NCBI RefSeq assembly: GCF_003352165.1
Contig: NZ_CP029176.1
Coordinates: 2,108,001 to 2,172,000 of the forward strand
Source: Acidibrevibacterium fodinaquatile
GTDB lineage: Bacteria > Pseudomonadota > Alphaproteobacteria > Acetobacterales > Acetobacteraceae
Length of the DNA: 64,000 nucleotides
Direction: 5' to 3'
Shown: positions 47,226-59,088 of the stretch, piece by piece
Position numbering within the stretch: position 1 is the stretch's first letter
Layout of the letters: the number at the start of each line of letters is the position of its first letter
The notes under the pieces: model-generated
What the model was told of the DNA's origin: nothing
Seen by the model: the letters and a program-made list of their open reading frames with translations, nothing else
The model's database searches: none
Made by a program: the position numbers and the translations under genes

Positions 47226-48057
47226 TGGCGGCGATCCCGGCGTTGCTCGAGGTCCGTGGGCTCGGGATGCGGTTCGGCGGTATCGTCGCCCTCGACGATG
47301 TCTCCTTCACCGCTCGGCGTGGCGAGATCACCGCCGTGATCGGCCCCAATGGCGCCGGCAAAACCACCGCCTTCAACTGCATCACCGGGTTTTATCGCCC
47401 GAGCGTCGGCAGCCTGCATCTGACGCACACCGACGGGCGCGGCTTCGCGCTCGCCGCCATGCCCGGCCATCTCATCGCCCGACGCGCCCGGGTTGCGCGC
47501 ACGTTTCAGAATATCCGCCTGTTCGCCGGCATGACGGTGCTCGAAAACCTTTTGGTCGCGCAGCACGTGCCGCTGATGGCCGCAACCGGGCTCGGCGTTC
47601 TCGCGATCCTCGGCCTCGGCCGCTACCGCGCCGCCGAGCGCCGCGCCATCGACAAGGCCAAGACCTGGCTGGAACGCATCGATCTCATCGCGCGCGCCGA
47701 CGATCCCGCCGGCGCCCTGCCCTATGGCGCGCAGCGGCGGCTTGAGATCGCGCGGGCGATGTGCATCGACCCTGTCCTGCTTTGTCTTGACGAGCCGGCG
47801 GCTGGGCTCAACCCGCGCGAGACGGCGGCGCTCGATGCGCTGTTGCTCGGCATTCGCGAGCAAGGCTGCTCGATCCTGCTCATCGAGCACGATATGGGCA
47901 TGGTTATGCGCATATCGGATCACATCGTCGTGCTCGATCACGGCCGCAAGATCGGGGATGGCACGCCGGCGGAAATCCGCGCCAATCCGCACGTCATCGC
48001 CGCCTATCTCGGCGAGGACGAGGAAGCCGCCGAAGCCCTCGCGCGCGCCGAAGCCCC

Positions 48058-48061
<4 letters not shown>
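47225..48061 (+). CDS. livG: branched-chain amino acid-type ABC transporter ATPase LivG
   Basis: A 278-residue ATPase. Walker A is GPNGAGKTT near residue 40, the long LivG insert carries ARTFQNIRLFAGMTVLENLLVAQH near 90, the signature region is degenerate (LPYGAQRRLEIARAM near 170), and Walker B is LLCLDEPAAGLNPRE near 189. The degenerate signature is normal for LivG. It energises LivH/LivM uptake with LivF, whose GTG start overlaps the livG stop by GTGA. Confidence 0.94.
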
Positions 48062-48777
<716 letters not shown>

Positions 48778-48828
48778 CGGGACGAGACGCCACGACCCCA
48801 TCGCACATCCCAGAGGGAGATTGATCTC

Positions 48829-49929
48829 ATGATGAAGCCTCTACTGCTCGCCGGCACGGTTTTACTGCCCTGCGCCCTCGCCGCCCCGGCCATGGCCCAA
48901 ATTCAGATCGCCTCCGCCGGCCCGCTCACCGGCTCGAACGCCACCTTCGGCGCGCAGATGAAGGAGGGCGCCGAGCAGGCGGTCGCCGATATCAACGCTC
49001 ATGGCGGCGTGCTCGGCAAGCAACTGGTGTTGACCGAGGGCGATGACGCCTGCGACCCCAAGCAGGCGGTCTCGATCGCCAATCAGCTCGCCGACAAGGG
49101 CGTGGTGTTCGTCGATGGGCATTTCTGCTCCTCAAGTTCGATCCCGGCGAGCAAGGTCTATCTCGAACAGGGGGTGTTGCAGATCTCGCCGGCCTCCACC
49201 AACCCCGCCTTCACCGACAATGGCGGCTGGAACACGTTCCGCGTCTGCGGCCGCGATGACCAACAGGGACAGGTGGCGGGCGAGTACATCGCCGCCCATT
49301 TCAAAGGCCAGCACATCGCCATCCTGCATGACAACACCGCCTATGGCAAAGGGCTCGCCGACGAGACCAAGAAGTTCATGAACAAAGCCGGGCTCGAGGA
49401 AACCCTCTATACCGCCTATGTGCCCGGCGAACGGGATTACTCGGCGCTGGTCAGCCGGCTCAAGGCCGCCGACATCACCGTGATCTATCTCGGCGGCTAT
49501 CAAACCGAGGCCGGGCTGATCGTCCGCCAAGCCAAGGAGCAAGGGATGAAGGTCACGCTGATCAGCGGCGATGCCCTTGTCACATCGGAATTCTGGCAGA
49601 TCACCGGCGCGACCGGCGAGGGAACGATGATGACCTTCGCCTCTGATCCGCGCAAACGCCCGGCCGCCGCCGCCGTCGTCAAGGAATTCCAGGCGAAAAA
49701 CATCGACCCCGAGGGTTATGTGCTCTATTCCTACGCCGCCGTGCAGATCTGGGCGGAAGCGGCGCAGAAAGCCGGCACGGTCGATCCGAAAAAAGTCGCC
49801 GCCGAGCTGAAAGCGGGCGGCCCGTGGGAGAGCGTGCTCGGCCCGATCGGCTTCGACGCCAAGGGCGACGTGACCAAGCCGGATTACGTCTTCTACGTCT
49901 GGCACGACGGCAGTTATCACGAAATGTGA
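48829..49929 (+). CDS. livK: branched-chain amino acid-type periplasmic binding protein
   Basis: The 366-residue protein has a signal peptide (LLLAGTVLLPCALAAPAMAQ, cleavage near residue 23) and the type I periplasmic-binding fold. IQIASAGPLTGSNATFGAQMKEGAEQAV begins the mature protein, GHFCSSSSIPASKVYLEQGV near 102 forms the first ligand contacts, and LHDNTAYGKGLADETK near 168 is typical. Three Cys (VDGHFCS, GDDACD, FRVCGRDD) may pair. It delivers ligand to the LivHMGF complex. The downstream thiolase and acyl-CoA dehydrogenase genes suggest a ligand broken down through CoA thioesters. Confidence 0.93.
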   Translation: MMKPLLLAGTVLLPCALAAPAMAQIQIASAGPLTGSNATFGAQMKEGAEQAVADINAHGGVLGKQLVLTEGDDACDPKQAVSIANQLADKGVVFVDGHFCSSSSIPASKVYLEQGVLQISPASTNPAFTDNGGWNTFRVCGRDDQQGQVAGEYIAAHFKGQHIAILHDNTAYGKGLADETKKFMNKAGLEETLYTAYVPGERDYSALVSRLKAADITVIYLGGYQTEAGLIVRQAKEQGMKVTLISGDALVTSEFWQITGATGEGTMMTFASDPRKRPAAAAVVKEFQAKNIDPEGYVLYSYAAVQIWAEAAQKAGTVDPKKVAAELKAGGPWESVLGPIGFDAKGDVTKPDYVFYVWHDGSYHEM

Positions 49930-50054
49930 GCCGCCTCTGACCCGGGAGCGGCGTGCCGGCGCGCTCGCCCCACGCCGCGCTTTCGCCCCGATTGACGGCG
50001 GCGACGCGCCTTGCGAGGGTTGCGGCCAAGCAATCCCCGGGAGGAGACGAAGTC

Positions 50055-51236
<1,182 letters not shown>

Positions 51237-51249
51237 GCGGGGGCGGGCG

Positions 51250-52395
51250 ATGGACGCGAGCACTGCCGATCAAACCGCGGAACTGACGCTATTTCGGGAG
51301 ACCGTGCGGCGGTTTTTCGCCGCCGAAGTCGTGCCGCATATCACGGCTTGGCGAAAAGCCGGCATGGTCGCGCGTGAGGCATGGCGGCGGGCCGGCGCGG
51401 CAGGCCTCCTTTGTGCCAGCATGCCAGCGGAATTCGGCGGCGGCGGCGGCGATTTTCGTCATGAAGCGATCCTGATCGAGGAACTCGCCGCGATCGGCTT
51501 CGGCGATTTCGCGATCTCGCTGCACAACGCCATCATCGCGCCCTATCTTCTCCATTACGGGACCGAGACACAAAAACACCGCTGGTTGCCGCGCATGGCT
51601 TCCGGTGACATGGTCGCGGCGATCGCCATGACCGAGCCCGACGCTGGCTCCGATTTGCAAGCGATCCGCACCACGGCGCGGCGGGTCGGTGATACCTATG
51701 TCCTCAACGGCCAGAAAACCTTCATCAGCAACGGCCAGCTCGCCGACCTCGTCATCGTCGCCGCCAAGACGCGCATTGATGCCGGCGCGAAGGGGATTTC
51801 GCTGATCGCCGTCGAAACCCGGGATGCGCCCGGCTTTCGGCGCGGCCGTAATCTCGAAAAGATCGGTAAACACGCGCAAGACACCTCGGAGCTTTTCTTT
51901 GACGATGTCGTGGTGCCGGCGGAGAATCTGCTCGGCGGTGAGCCCGATCGCGGCTTCGCGCAATTGATGCAGCAATTGCCGCAAGAGCGCTTGGTGATCG
52001 CGGTCGGCGCCGTCGCCGCGATGGAAGCGGCGCTCGCCGAGACCATCGCCTATGTTCGCAGCCGCCGCGCTTTCGGCAAGACCTTGATGGAATTTCAAAA
52101 TACCCGCTTCGTGCTCGCCGAAGCCAAGACCACGACGCAGGTTGCGCGCGTTTTCGTCGATGATTGTATCGCGCGGCTGCTCGCCGGAACCCTCGATGTC
52201 GGCACCGCCGCGATGGCGAAATACTGGACGAGCGAAATGCAGGGCAAGGTCATCGATTCTTGTCTGCAACTTTTCGGCGGCTATGGCTTCATGGCGGAAT
52301 ACCCTATCGCGCAACGCTATACCGATGCCCGGGTGCAAAGAATCTATGGCGGTAGCAACGAAATCATGAAAGAGCTGATCGCGCGCAGTCTATGA
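51250..52395 (+). CDS. acyl-CoA dehydrogenase
   Basis: The 381-residue flavoprotein starts at the ATG at 51250. FAD and substrate motifs are AIAMTEPDAGSDLQAIRTTARR near residue 122, FISNGQLADLVIVAAK near 158, SRRAFGKTLMEFQNTRFVLAEAKT near 276, QLFGGYGFMAEYPIAQRYTDARV near 339, and RIYGGSNEIMKELI near 366 with the catalytic Glu. This is the isovaleryl/short-chain branch of the family. It introduces a double bond into acyl-CoA, with electrons going to ETF. It ends 2 bases before the convergent protease gene. Confidence 0.92.
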   Translation: MDASTADQTAELTLFRETVRRFFAAEVVPHITAWRKAGMVAREAWRRAGAAGLLCASMPAEFGGGGGDFRHEAILIEELAAIGFGDFAISLHNAIIAPYLLHYGTETQKHRWLPRMASGDMVAAIAMTEPDAGSDLQAIRTTARRVGDTYVLNGQKTFISNGQLADLVIVAAKTRIDAGAKGISLIAVETRDAPGFRRGRNLEKIGKHAQDTSELFFDDVVVPAENLLGGEPDRGFAQLMQQLPQERLVIAVGAVAAMEAALAETIAYVRSRRAFGKTLMEFQNTRFVLAEAKTTTQVARVFVDDCIARLLAGTLDVGTAAMAKYWTSEMQGKVIDSCLQLFGGYGFMAEYPIAQRYTDARVQRIYGGSNEIMKELIARSL

Positions 52396-52397
52396 CG

Positions 52398-53228
52398 TTA
52401 TCGCCCGATCGCGCTCGTCGGAATCGCCGCCGCCGGCACCGCGATCCCGCCGGCATGATCGACGACGGAGCCGATTTGGACGCCAGCGACCCGCCATTCG
52501 CCACTGCCGAGACGAAATAAGAGCGGCGCGCCACTGGTGCCCGACGTCGCATGGCAGGTGTGATGCAAAAGCACACCGCCGCGCGCGTCGCGGATCTGCT
52601 CGGCGATCAGGCAATGGAGATCGGCTTCGATGATTTCGATGTGATCCTTGCTGTAGCCGCCGAGCAAGGCCGGCGTGCCTCGGGGCGGCAATGTGCGGTC
52701 GAGGCGAAGATACTCACCCTCACGGACCAAAGGCGCGGAGAGCGTCAAAACCGCCCAATCGGCGCCGGCGCTCTCTGACTCGTGAAACGGATCATACCCG
52801 GGCGCGATGGTGAAATCGGCGACGAGGGCGACCCCGGCGGCCGCGCCGCGACTGGTCGCCAGCAGAAAATGGATCAAACGCGGTTGAATGATGAGGCGGG
52901 TGCGCTCACGAAAAAGACAATGCGCCGCGGTGATCGCGGTGCGCGGCCCGACCATGAAGCCGGTGCAGCGGCTGCCGAGCGCGGTTTGCACGCGACCGAG
53001 CGCCCGCCAGGGAAAATCGGCGGGATTGACCGGTTGGCGATCGTCATTGCGGCCGATGCCGGGGAGAATGGTGGCCGACGGCGATGGTTCGGCAAACTGA
53101 ACGTCAGCAGCGAGCGGTGTCTCGGAAAGCGGCAAACTCGCAACCGAGAACAACAAGCCCAACGCCGCCGCGCGCCATGCCATAACGCCCAAAAAGCGAA
53201 AGAGCGTCGTGCGCTTCGCCTGCGTCAT
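52398..53228 (-). CDS. secreted trypsin-like serine protease
   Basis: A 276-residue chymotrypsin-fold protease of the V8/trypsin-like bacterial type. A signal segment lies near residues 12-33 (MAWRAAALGLLFSVASLPL). The catalytic triad is visible: His in AITAAHCLF near 98, Asp in SAGADWAVLTL near 153 and Ser in CHATSGTSGAPLLF near 226. Paired Cys residues (RCTGF with AHCLF; HCLIAE with HTCHATSG) suggest disulfides and a periplasmic or extracellular site. The target is unknown. It is convergent with the acyl-CoA dehydrogenase gene. Confidence 0.88.
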   Translation of the reverse strand: MTQAKRTTLFRFLGVMAWRAAALGLLFSVASLPLSETPLAADVQFAEPSPSATILPGIGRNDDRQPVNPADFPWRALGRVQTALGSRCTGFMVGPRTAITAAHCLFRERTRLIIQPRLIHFLLATSRGAAAGVALVADFTIAPGYDPFHESESAGADWAVLTLSAPLVREGEYLRLDRTLPPRGTPALLGGYSKDHIEIIEADLHCLIAEQIRDARGGVLLHHTCHATSGTSGAPLLFRLGSGEWRVAGVQIGSVVDHAGGIAVPAAAIPTSAIGR

Positions 53229-53255
53229 AAGGTGTCATAAAGCCCGAAAGACCGA

Positions 53256-53269
53256 CTTTTTGAAAAAAG
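53256..53269. repeat. T/A hairpin
   Basis: CTTTTT-GA-AAAAAG is a perfect 6-bp inverted repeat, 28 bases before the protease start, in the gap between carbonic anhydrase and protease genes. It resembles the hairpins at 16611 and 63399 and may end the carbonic anhydrase transcript, which is read the same way. Confidence 0.4.
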
Positions 53270-53316
53270 GCCGAAAATCGTTGCGCCGTTTTGGTTGGCA
53301 GAGGGCATGACACCCC

Positions 53317-53937
53317 CTAGTCCGTCACGAGACGAAACTGACCGTCATCACCGAGCCGGGAGAGAAGACCACTCCGAATATCAAAGGAGGCGCCATGGAG
53401 GCGCAAATCACCTCGCGCCTCGGCCTCGGCGATCCAGGGAAAAGTGCGGAGATTTGCTAGAGACAGCTTGATGGTTTCGAGTTCGCATATCGTCTGCGCC
53501 TCTTCCGGCGTGACCGCCACCGCAGCGAGGGTGGTGCGACGCGCGGGTTCGGCAATCGAAACCCAGGCGTTGATGAATTCGCCATCGGCGAGCGGTGAGC
53601 CGTGCAGCAGCGCGTTGACACCGCCGCACATCGCGTGGCCAAGCACGATGAGTTCGGACACCCGCAACACCCGCACGCCGAATTCGAGCGCGGCGCTCGT
53701 GCCATGATGTTTGTCATCGGGCGCATAAGGCGGAACCAGAGCGGCGATGTTGCGCACGGTGAAGATTTCCCCAGGCGCGGCATCGAATATCATCGAGGGA
53801 TCGACCCGGCTGTCCGAACAGGCGATCACCATCGCCCGTGGGGATTGCCCTTCGGTCGCCAATGTCGAAAAACGGCGGCGATGCTCGGGCCAGCCACTTT
53901 GACGAAAGCGATGATAGCCGGCGATCAGGGCGTCCAT
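53317..53937 (-). CDS. beta-carbonic anhydrase
   Basis: The 206-residue protein starts at the ATG at 53937; a longer frame would begin inside secA. It interconverts CO2 and bicarbonate in the cytoplasm. Zinc ligands are visible in MVIACSDSRVDP near residue 36 (Cys, with the Asp/Arg dyad) and VLGHAMCGGVNALLHG near 96 (His, Cys). FTVRNIAALVPPYAPDDKHHGTSAALEFGVRVL is the usual core between them. It begins 16 bases after secA and probably shares its transcript. Confidence 0.93.
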   Translation of the reverse strand: MDALIAGYHRFRQSGWPEHRRRFSTLATEGQSPRAMVIACSDSRVDPSMIFDAAPGEIFTVRNIAALVPPYAPDDKHHGTSAALEFGVRVLRVSELIVLGHAMCGGVNALLHGSPLADGEFINAWVSIAEPARRTTLAAVAVTPEEAQTICELETIKLSLANLRTFPWIAEAEARGDLRLHGASFDIRSGLLSRLGDDGQFRLVTD

Positions 53938-53953
53938 GTGTGCGAAACTCCGC

Positions 53954-56674
53954 TCAGCTGCGGCCGTGGCAATGCTTGTATTTCTTCCCCGAGCCGCACG
54001 GGCATGGCGCGTTGCGCGGCGTATTGGCCCATGGGTCGGCGCTGACCTGATCTTCCGCTGCGGCCGCGATGGTCGCAACCCCGCCTTCTTCGGCGCCGAT
54101 CGGCGCGAAGGCCTGCATGACCGGCATCGGCGCCGGATGCAGCTCCGCCATCGCTTGCGGCCGCGGCTGGAAATCCGGCGCCGGCGGCGCGTCGGGCGAC
54201 AGCTCGACGCGTGAGAGCAGCATCGTCACCCGCTCCTTCAACTCGTCGAGCATAGCGTTGAACAAAGCAAACGCCTCGCTTTTGTATTCGTTCAGCGGAT
54301 CGCGCTGGCCGTAGGCGCGCAGACCGATGCCCTGGCGCAAATGATCGAGCGCGAGAAGATGCTCTTTCCACGCCTGATCGAGCACCTGCAGCAGCAGCGA
54401 CTTCTCGATGAAGCGCATCAGATCGGGGCCAACATTCGAAGCCTTGGCGGCGAGCTGGGTTTCCGCCGCGCGCAGGATGCGGCGCTCCACCTCCTCGCCG
54501 GTGATATTCTCCTCTTTCGCCCATTCGCCAATCGGCAAATCGAGATTGAGAACCCGGCGAACATCATCGGCCAGTTCCGCACTCTGCCATTGCTCGGCGA
54601 AGCTTCGTTCCGAAATACGGCGGGCGATCAAGGTCGCGATCACCTCTTCGCGCATGTCGTTGATGATTTGGTTGACATCCTCGCTGTGCATGAATTCGCG
54701 GCGCTGGGCATAGACTTCTTTCCGCTGCGCGTTCACCACATCGTCGTAACGCAAAACATTCTTGCGCATGTCGAAATTGCGCGCTTCGACTTTTTTCTGC
54801 GCTTTTTCGAGCGCTTTGTTGATCCAGGGATGGACGATCGCCTCGCCGTCCTTGAGGCCGAGCTTCTGCAGCAATCCGCCCATGCGGTCGGAGCCGAAGA
54901 TGCGCATGAGATCGTCTTCGAGGGAGAGGAAAAACCGCGAGGCGCCAGGATCGCCCTGGCGGCCGGAGCGGCCGCGCAGCTGATTGTCGATGCGCCGGCT
55001 TTCATGCCGCTCGGTGCCGATCACGAACAGGCCGCCGGCTTGCTTGACGATCGCCTCGGCGGCGGCGATTTCGGCGCGGATCGCCTCGGCGCGGGCGGTC
55101 CGGGCGGCATCATCGGCGATGTCGGCGAGTTCGTGCTTTAGGCGCATCTCAAGATTGCCGCCGAGCTTGATGTCGGTGCCGCGCCCGGCCATGTTGGTCG
55201 CGATGGTCACCGCGCCAGGGGCGCCGGCTTGCGCCACGATCTCCGCTTCCTGTTCGTGAAAGCGGGCGTTAAGCACGGCGTGGGGGATTTTTTTCTTCTT
55301 GAGAAGACCGCTCAGGATTTCGCTTTTCTCGATACTGACGGTGCCGACCAAGACGGGCTGGCGGCGGGCGCGGCATTCGGCGATGAGCTTTGCCACCGCC
55401 TCATATTTTTCGCCAGCCGTGCGATAGACCTCGTCATCCTGGTCATCGCGCGTCACAGCGACATTGGTCGGGATTTCGACGACGTCGAGCTTATAGATCT
55501 CGGCGAATTCGTCGGCCTCGGTCATCGCGGTGCCGGTCATGCCGGCGAGCTTGGGATAGAGGCGAAAATAATTCTGGAAGGTGATCGAGGCCAGGGTCTG
55601 GTTCTCAGGCTGAATCTCGACATGCTCTTTGGCTTCGAGCGCTTGATGCAGCCCCTCCGAATAGCGCCGCCCCTCCATCATCCGGCCGGTGAATTCATCG
55701 ATGATGATGACCTTGCCCTGACGCACGATGTAGTCGACGTCGCGGGTAAATAATGTGTGCGCGCGCAAGGATTGCTGCACGTGATGGACGAGGGTGACAT
55801 TGAAAATATCGTAGAGATTGCCCTCGGTCAGGATGCCGGCGGCCCGCAGCGCATCTTCGACCGCGTTGGCGCCGGCTTCGGTCAGCGTCGCGGTGCGGAG
55901 TTTTTCGTCCTTGTCGAAATTGCTCGGCTCCTTGACGATCACGGCGACGACTTCGTCGACGCGGCGATAGAGATCGGAGGAATCCTCGGCCGGGCCGGAG
56001 ATGATCAACGGCGTGCGCGCCTCGTCGATCAGGATACTGTCAACCTCGTCGACGATGGCATAGGCGAAATCGCGCTGCACCATGTCCTCGAGCCGGTATT
56101 TCATGTTGTCGCGCAGATAGTCGAAGCCGAATTCGTTATTGGTGCCGTATGTGATATCGGCGGCATAGGCGGCGCGGCGTTCGGCGTCGTCGAGACCATG
56201 GACGATGACCCCGGTGGTCATGCCGAGAAAGGCGTAAATCTGGCCCATCCATTCGGCGTCGCGGCGGGCGAGATAGTCGTTCACCGTCACCACATGCACG
56301 CCCTTGCCGGCCAGCGCATTGAGATAGACCGGAAGCGTCGCGACCAGGGTTTTCCCCTCGCCGGTTTTCATCTCGGCGATTTTGCCGTCATGCAGCACCA
56401 TGCCGCCGATCAATTGCACATCGAAATGACGGAGCCCGAGCACCCGCTTCGCCGCCTCGCGCACGGTCGCGAAGGCTTCCGGCAGAATATCGTCGAGGCT
56501 CGCCCCCTCATTGAGGCGGGCGCGAAGGGCCGCGGTCTGACCCCGCAGCGCCTCATCCGAGAGCGCCGCTATCGTCGGTTCGAGCGCATTGATGTCGGGA
56601 ACCCGGCGCTGATAGGCTTTGAGCGAGCGATCATTGGCCGTGCCGAAGAGTGAGCGAGCAATGCGGGCAAACAT
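53954..56674 (-). CDS. secA: preprotein translocase ATPase SecA
   Basis: The 906-residue motor pushes unfolded proteins through SecYEG. The ATG at 56674 has GGAAGG upstream and gives the normal N-terminus [16 protein letters not shown]. Motifs: Walker [10 protein letters not shown] near residue 102, DEAD-type [20 protein letters not shown] near 210, GTVSIEKSE near 427, [15 protein letters not shown] near 495, and [29 protein letters not shown] near 570. The C-terminal zinc-binding tail [15 protein letters not shown] for SecB and lipids is intact. Length is standard. Confidence 0.98.
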   Translation of the reverse strand: MFARIARSLFGTANDRSLKAYQRRVPDINALEPTIAALSDEALRGQTAALRARLNEGASLDDILPEAFATVREAAKRVLGLRHFDVQLIGGMVLHDGKIAEMKTGEGKTLVATLPVYLNALAGKGVHVVTVNDYLARRDAEWMGQIYAFLGMTTGVIVHGLDDAERRAAYAADITYGTNNEFGFDYLRDNMKYRLEDMVQRDFAYAIVDEVDSILIDEARTPLIISGPAEDSSDLYRRVDEVVAVIVKEPSNFDKDEKLRTATLTEAGANAVEDALRAAGILTEGNLYDIFNVTLVHHVQQSLRAHTLFTRDVDYIVRQGKVIIIDEFTGRMMEGRRYSEGLHQALEAKEHVEIQPENQTLASITFQNYFRLYPKLAGMTGTAMTEADEFAEIYKLDVVEIPTNVAVTRDDQDDEVYRTAGEKYEAVAKLIAECRARRQPVLVGTVSIEKSEILSGLLKKKKIPHAVLNARFHEQEAEIVAQAGAPGAVTIATNMAGRGTDIKLGGNLEMRLKHELADIADDAARTARAEAIRAEIAAAEAIVKQAGGLFVIGTERHESRRIDNQLRGRSGRQGDPGASRFFLSLEDDLMRIFGSDRMGGLLQKLGLKDGEAIVHPWINKALEKAQKKVEARNFDMRKNVLRYDDVVNAQRKEVYAQRREFMHSEDVNQIINDMREEVIATLIARRISERSFAEQWQSAELADDVRRVLNLDLPIGEWAKEENITGEEVERRILRAAETQLAAKASNVGPDLMRFIEKSLLLQVLDQAWKEHLLALDHLRQGIGLRAYGQRDPLNEYKSEAFALFNAMLDELKERVTMLLSRVELSPDAPPAPDFQPRPQAMAELHPAPMPVMQAFAPIGAEEGGVATIAAAAEDQVSADPWANTPRNAPCPCGSGKKYKHCHGRS

Positions 56675-56753
56675 GCGATAGCCTTCCGGGTCAGGCGCTG
56701 GCGACAGGAAACCCCCCACCCCCGCGCCTCAGCCGGGACAGGGCTTTGGCTGT

Positions 56754-56782
56754 CAGATAAGACGCCCCCCGGCGCCGGTCAA
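56754..56782 (-). promoter_or_regulatory. candidate secA promoter
   Basis: Read leftward, TTGACC (56782-56777) and TATCTG (56759-56754) are separated by 17 bases and lie about 80 bases before the secA start. The -35 box fits consensus in five of six positions and the -10 in about four. Confidence 0.45.
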
Positions 56783-56814
56783 CGCGGCGGGGAGCGGGGA
56801 TCTCCCTTCGGGCA

Positions 56815-57879
56815 TTACGCCTGACGCGCACTCCGGCGGCGTGCGGCGGCGAAACCGGCAAGCGCGCTGCCGAGGAGAATGAGACTGGCCGGCTCGGGCA
56901 CCTCGTCATAGCCGATCGCTTGGAGGGCGAGAGCTTCCGGCGAAGTCTGGCTCAAGGCGATATTCGCGCCGCTCTGAAACGCGTCCTGCACCTCCGGCGG
57001 ATTGGTCGCCTGCTGGCTGGTTCCACCCCAATCCGCGAAATCGCCGGAGGAATCTTGATTGAAGGTTTCGATGCTGGTCTGCCCGCCATCGAGGGAGAAA
57101 TAGGAACTGGCCGAGCCGGAGGTGGTATAGCTCGGCGTGCCGGGCGCGGCATAGCGGAACAGATCAAGCGGGCCGATGGTGGCGAGCCCGCCAATCACCG
57201 GCGCGTCCGCGACGCTGCTTGCACTCTCGCCATTGTTGGTGAGGATATTGAGGGTCGAACCCGGCCCGCCGATGCCGAGCACCTCGTCGATCTCATGCTG
57301 GATCACCGGATTTGCGGCATAGGTGCCATTACCGCCGAAGCCAGCGATATAATTGGCGCTGAGCGTGATGATCCCATCGAAAGTGCCCGGCGTCCCGCTA
57401 TTGGTGGCGGCTCCCGGCGCGTTAAAGCCGAGCGCGCGCAAATCGGCGGTGGTCGCCATGATCTGCGGTGCCTGGTTGCCGGTCGCGAGATGATTATAGC
57501 CGCCAAGTTCCACCGCGTTCTGATTTGCCGTGGCATTGGCATAAAGCGCCGCGGTATAGTCTGCGTAAGGCAGAAGCCCGGTTGAGGACAGGCTCTTCCC
57601 AAGAAAGCTCGTGGGACTAGTCGTGCTGCCTTGGACCTGGAAATCGATCGCGACCGTGATCGGATTGGTGAAGGTCTGGTCGTAAAACGCAATCGCGTTG
57701 GTGATATCGCTTTCGATCGTCGCGGCATCGGCGCTGGTGGTGATCGAGGAGGAAAATGTCGGGTCGATGGTCAGCGCCTGCGCCGGCCGGGCCGCCCCGG
57801 CAAGCAGCGCAACGCTCAACAGCGGCGCCCCCCAAAAACACCCCAAGCGGATTGCACGCGAGACGAGAACAGCAGCCAT
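56815..57879 (-). CDS. PEP-CTERM exported metalloprotease-like protein (NF038122-type)
   Basis: The 354-residue protein has a signal peptide (residues 8-36, ending ARPAQALT) and a C-terminal PEP-CTERM sorting tag (VPEPASLILLGSALAGFAAARRR). The body is Asn/Thr/Gly/Ser-rich, with the motif NPVIQHEIDEVLGIGG near residue 190. That is an HExxx variant of a zinc-protease motif, found in a PEP-CTERM-linked group. A GGAG site lies nine bases before the ATG. The tag should be cut by an exosortase and the protein released or anchored with exopolysaccharide. No exosortase gene is in the window. Composition is less GC-rich than neighbours. Confidence 0.8.
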   Translation of the reverse strand: MAAVLVSRAIRLGCFWGAPLLSVALLAGAARPAQALTIDPTFSSSITTSADAATIESDITNAIAFYDQTFTNPITVAIDFQVQGSTTSPTSFLGKSLSSTGLLPYADYTAALYANATANQNAVELGGYNHLATGNQAPQIMATTADLRALGFNAPGAATNSGTPGTFDGIITLSANYIAGFGGNGTYAANPVIQHEIDEVLGIGGPGSTLNILTNNGESASSVADAPVIGGLATIGPLDLFRYAAPGTPSYTTSGSASSYFSLDGGQTSIETFNQDSSGDFADWGGTSQQATNPPEVQDAFQSGANIALSQTSPEALALQAIGYDEVPEPASLILLGSALAGFAAARRRSARQA

Positions 57880-57939
57880 TGCTAAAACTCCGAATTCGCG
57901 AGCAAGATGAGGGGCCTTGTCTCGCCCAGGGATGTCGTC

Positions 57940-57968
57940 TCATAACGAGAAAATCCTCTCGACGTCAA
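57940..57968 (-). promoter_or_regulatory. candidate promoter of the PEP-CTERM gene
   Basis: Read leftward, TTGACG (57968-57963) and TTATGA (57945-57940) are spaced by 17 bases, 60 bases before the start codon. The spacer contains the inverted repeat CGAGA-n6-TCTCG, a possible operator. Confidence 0.4.
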
Positions 57969-58023
57969 TATGGTTTAATGCTTGCCTAAAAAATTCTTAA
58001 ATTATTAGTTTTCGAAATAATTG

Positions 58024-58671
58024 CTAACGTTTTAGCGTGTGCTGAGACGCCGGCGCGCGGCTGGCCCAGCCGAGCCGTTGCAGTTCGGGGACCGTGCCCT
58101 CGCTTTCCGGCCAACCGAGGCAGAAATAGCCGACCAGCCGCCATGCCGCTGGCACATCGAGACTGGCGGCGACGGCGGCGGGATCGAGAATGGAAACCCA
58201 GCCGAGGCCGATCCCCTCGGCGCGCGCCGCAAGCCAGAGCGTGTGGATTGCCGCGACCACCGAATAGTCCGCCATCTCGGGCATGGTCTGGCGGCCGAGG
58301 CCGGCGCCCTGCTCGGTCGCGCGGTCGGAAAACGCCGCGAACTGCACCGGCGCGACATCGATTCCGGCGAGCTTGAGCCGGGCATAAAGCGCCGCCCGCT
58401 CGCCGCCATAGCCGCCGAGCGCCGCCTGGTTGCAGGCTTCGAAATTCGCGCGGACGGCGGCGCGGCGGGCGGGATCGGTGACGATGACGAAGCGCCACGG
58501 CTCGCTGAGCCCGACCGAGGGGGCGAGGCTCGCCAAAGCGAGCAGCCGCTCGAGCGTGCCCGCCGGCAGCGGATCGGGCCGAAAACGCCGCACATCGCGC
58601 CGCAGCACGAAAAGCTGCGCAAGGGTCGCGCGAAACGCGTCATCGAACCCGGCGGCATCGGCGCCGCTCAA
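58024..58671 (-). CDS. bluB: 5,6-dimethylbenzimidazole synthase
   Basis: A 215-residue nitroreductase-fold protein that cleaves reduced FMN with oxygen to form the lower ligand of vitamin B12. BluB-specific segments are RRDVRRFRPDPLPAGTLERLL near residue 24, LAPSVGLSEPWRFVIV near 48, KLAGIDVAPVQFAAFSD near 97 and MPEMADYSVVAAIHTLWLAARAEGIGLGWVS near 130. Its ATG overlaps the csaA stop by ATGA. No other cobalamin genes are close, so the role is inferred from the family. Confidence 0.92.
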   Translation of the reverse strand: MSGADAAGFDDAFRATLAQLFVLRRDVRRFRPDPLPAGTLERLLALASLAPSVGLSEPWRFVIVTDPARRAAVRANFEACNQAALGGYGGERAALYARLKLAGIDVAPVQFAAFSDRATEQGAGLGRQTMPEMADYSVVAAIHTLWLAARAEGIGLGWVSILDPAAVAASLDVPAAWRLVGYFCLGWPESEGTVPELQRLGWASRAPASQHTLKR

Positions 58672-59003
58672 AACAGCCGCACCCCATCGGGCAGCTTGAA
58701 GTCGGGCCGCACCAACACGACCGCGCCCTCCGCGTCGGGCAGGCCGAGCGTCAGCACCTCACTTTCGAAGGGGCCGATGCGTCGGGGTGGGAAATTCACC
58801 ACGGCCAGCACTTGCCGGCCGATCAACTGATCGAGATGGTAATGCACCGTGATCTGCGCCGAGGAACGCTTGACGCCGATCTCCGGGCCGAAATCGATCC
58901 ATAGCCGAAACGCGGGCTTTTTCGCCTCGGGAAACGGCTTGGCGTCGATCACCGTGCCGAGACGGATATCGAGCCGCTCGAAATCCTCGCTGGTCGCGCT
59001 CAT
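58668..59003 (-). CDS. csaA: CsaA-like tRNA-binding domain protein
   Basis: A 111-residue single-domain protein of the EMAP/tRNA-binding OB fold. DIRLGTVIDAKPFPEAKKPAFRLWIDFG near residue 12, SSAQITVHY near 47, and GRQVLAVVNFPPRRIGPFESEVLTLG near 62 match CsaA, an export-related chaperone in Bacillus and a stand-alone tRNA-binding protein. It is translationally coupled to bluB, with no obvious functional tie. Confidence 0.92.
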   Translation of the reverse strand: MSATSEDFERLDIRLGTVIDAKPFPEAKKPAFRLWIDFGPEIGVKRSSAQITVHYHLDQLIGRQVLAVVNFPPRRIGPFESEVLTLGLPDAEGAVVLVRPDFKLPDGVRLF

Positions 59004-59088
59004 GGCCTTGCTCCTCCGCTCCGGTTTCCGCGCCGCCGGTCCCGCTTTATATAGCGTCTTTGCCGATCACGTGCGCGAGGGAGAAACG

